A stretch of DNA of 64,000 nt. Source: Neolewinella persica DSM 23188 (GTDB taxonomy: Bacteria; Bacteroidota; Bacteroidia; Chitinophagales; Saprospiraceae). Each line of letters starts with the position of its first letter. Position 1 is the first letter of the stretch. The stretch is from NCBI RefSeq assembly GCF_000373105.1, contig NZ_KB890458.1:62001-126000 (forward strand), written 5' to 3'. Below are positions 63,005 through 64,000 of the stretch, piece after piece. The notes under the pieces are model-generated. The model did not search any database and was not told where the DNA came from. It saw nothing but the letters and a program-made list of their open reading frames with translations. The translations under genes and the position numbers were made by a program.

Positions 63005-63601
63005 TCATTCCTTGATCCCTCCAGATACGCGTTCATCATCTTTGTAAAGGTACTCGAGAGTGACTTTGCCTTCGTCGTTGTAATAGCGCATGTATCCGTC
63101 CTTAAGGCCCATCTTATAGCTGACTTCCTGCTTAATCTTTTGGTTGCGGTAGTCATACTCTGCCATTACGCCGTCGAGCGCGCCATCAACGTAATTCGCC
63201 GTTAATTCAGCCCGGCCGATGCGGTACTTTCCATAATATCCATGAAGCTTGTTGGCCCTGTAATTGGCAATCAAAGCGTAACGGCCCTGTACGTCCATTT
63301 CAATGTAGGGGCCGTTAAGCGCGCCGTCAATGTAGCTCATTAGTTTTTCCGGTGCCCTGCTGTCCTTGCTGTAATAAGTCCAGGTACCCTGTTTCTTGCC
63401 GTCAAGGACGAATCCTGACTCAAGGATCTGTCCCAGGGTATCCTTTCTTTCGGCTTTTTTTGTAGTGGTGCCGGCAATGTCGGTCAATTCGTATTCTTTT
63501 TCGTCAACGATTGCTTTTTCTACTTCTTCAACAATGGACTGGCCTGCCTGCTGGCAGGCAAAGAGATGGAGGGCAAAAAGGGAAAGTATAAGAAAGCGCA
63601 T
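63005..63601 (-). CDS. YwqK-like lipoprotein with MORN-type repeats
   Basis: 198 residues. SPII signal (MRFLILSLFALHLFAC, Cys16). A Glu-rich linker is followed by repeated MORN-like units: LDGKKQGTWTYYSKD, YIDGALNGPYIEMD, VDGALDGVMAEYDY, KMGLKDGYMRYYNDEG. These match the family often annotated toxin-antitoxin system YwqK antitoxin in Bacteroidota; that name is a legacy annotation and the role as lipoprotein is open. I chose the ATG that begins the lipoprotein signal; upstream in-frame codons add nothing signal-like. Confidence 0.82.
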   Translation of the reverse strand: MRFLILSLFALHLFACQQAGQSIVEEVEKAIVDEKEYELTDIAGTTTKKAERKDTLGQILESGFVLDGKKQGTWTYYSKDSRAPEKLMSYIDGALNGPYIEMDVQGRYALIANYRANKLHGYYGKYRIGRAELTANYVDGALDGVMAEYDYRNQKIKQEVSYKMGLKDGYMRYYNDEGKVTLEYLYKDDERVSGGIKE

Positions 63602-64000
63602 GGCACTGATTTTTGACAAAGTTATCATGAGAACTGATTTCACCGGGTGACTTTTTGAATTTCTCCGCGTCATAAATGCGGTTTGTCGCTCCGCTGCAGC
63701 CCCGTTCCGTTATTTAACACATGTTTAAACGAGGGGGGAATTGAACCTCCCGGGGCTTGATTCCGGGACTTTCTTTGGTGAGAATCCCAAAAAGTGTTAA
63801 GGTTTTTTAGGGCGTAACAAGTAGCGAAACCTGCCCGTTTTGAAGGCATAAATTTGCTGAAGCACGACCCCAGACCCACCAATTTGGGTGCAGACTGCAT
63901 TTTCTTAACAGTTATTAAGGTTTCCTCCGGTACGCATCGTTTTTACTGGTCTTCCAGCGGCCCGGAGTAGTGAAAACTTTTATGGGCCTGAAAACCTGCC
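63602..64000. other. terminal gap, no supported gene
   Basis: 399 bp without a convincing gene. Around 63733-63752 on the minus strand GGAGGTTCAATTCCCCC resembles a tRNA T-arm with one mismatch, but no acceptor partner, D-arm or anticodon arm can be built, so it is not called as a tRNA. Confidence 0.4.

Noticed and set aside
63727-63760. tRNA or tmRNA 3' end on the minus strand
   Set aside because: Only a T-arm-like segment with one mismatch is visible; no acceptor partner, D-arm or anticodon arm, and no tmRNA tag sequence was found.

Overview
The window looks like a chromosomal segment of a free-living member of the Bacteroidota, most likely the Lewinella-like Saprospiria. The evidence is a SusC/SusD pair, a type IX secretion sorting domain, a GldM-like protein, many short SPII lipoproteins, TAnnTTTG-type promoter elements, weak Shine-Dalgarno sequences and several TTG/GTG starts. 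The lineage is inferred from gene style, not from a marker-gene comparison. There is no rRNA, no convincing tRNA, no phage and no CRISPR array; the only mobile-element trace is a decayed IS1182-like transposase fragment.

Layout. 0-10 kb: a minus-strand nutrient-uptake operon (SusC, SusD, then an endonuclease/exonuclease/phosphatase-family protein cut by the window edge), a short GldM-like protein, a GH1 beta-glucosidase, a lipoprotein, RNase Z and a STAS protein. 10-20 kb: ClpC, IF-3 with a TTG start, an SDR, a TPR protein, a DUF6503-like lipoprotein, XseB and a GH3 glycosidase. 20-30 kb: two tandem LexA/CI-like self-cleaving repressors, a dienoyl-CoA isomerase-like crotonase with a PECR-like reductase, an arginase-fold protein without metal ligands, an OmpA-family porin, YaaA and HscB. 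30-44 kb: RseP, HemL, several lipoproteins, a frameshifted T9SS cargo gene, a secreted TonB-C protein, the IS remnant, a glycine-rich soluble protein, a MoxR ATPase coupled to a HExxH/vWA protein, and a DUF805 protein. 44-54 kb: CcmB, a LysM amidase, QueG behind an 8-bp microsatellite, an SGNH-hydrolase remnant, a papain-fold pseudo-protease, GluQ-RS with no ordinary start codon, a BlaI/BlaR1-like pair with its operator, and a long RluA-family protein. 54-64 kb: YihY, a Kv-type channel with a zinc ribbon, a LytTR regulator / small peptide / TPR-histidine kinase cluster, a large orphan protein, a PAS-AraC regulator and a YwqK-like lipoprotein.

The best candidate for an undescribed system is at 56.5-59.6 kb. 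A 49-residue cationic peptide with a textbook double-glycine leader (hydrophobic residues at -4, -7 and -12) lies between a LytTR response regulator and a soluble TPR histidine kinase. Three CGGT-core direct repeats spaced exactly 21 bp lie just upstream of the peptide gene. The architecture resembles Gram-positive peptide quorum-sensing loci, but here it is in a Bacteroidota genome and with a cytosolic kinase.

The window is also unusually rich in non-coding repeat families. (i) A dispersed 17-mer, GCACCTGCGNNCGCGCC, has seven exact and four one-mismatch copies. (ii) At least a dozen long imperfect inverted repeats built from short iterated words lie almost always at gene 3' ends. (iii) GTTGCAG-word tandem arrays occupy intergenic gaps. 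These probably shape termination, mRNA ends or DNA architecture.
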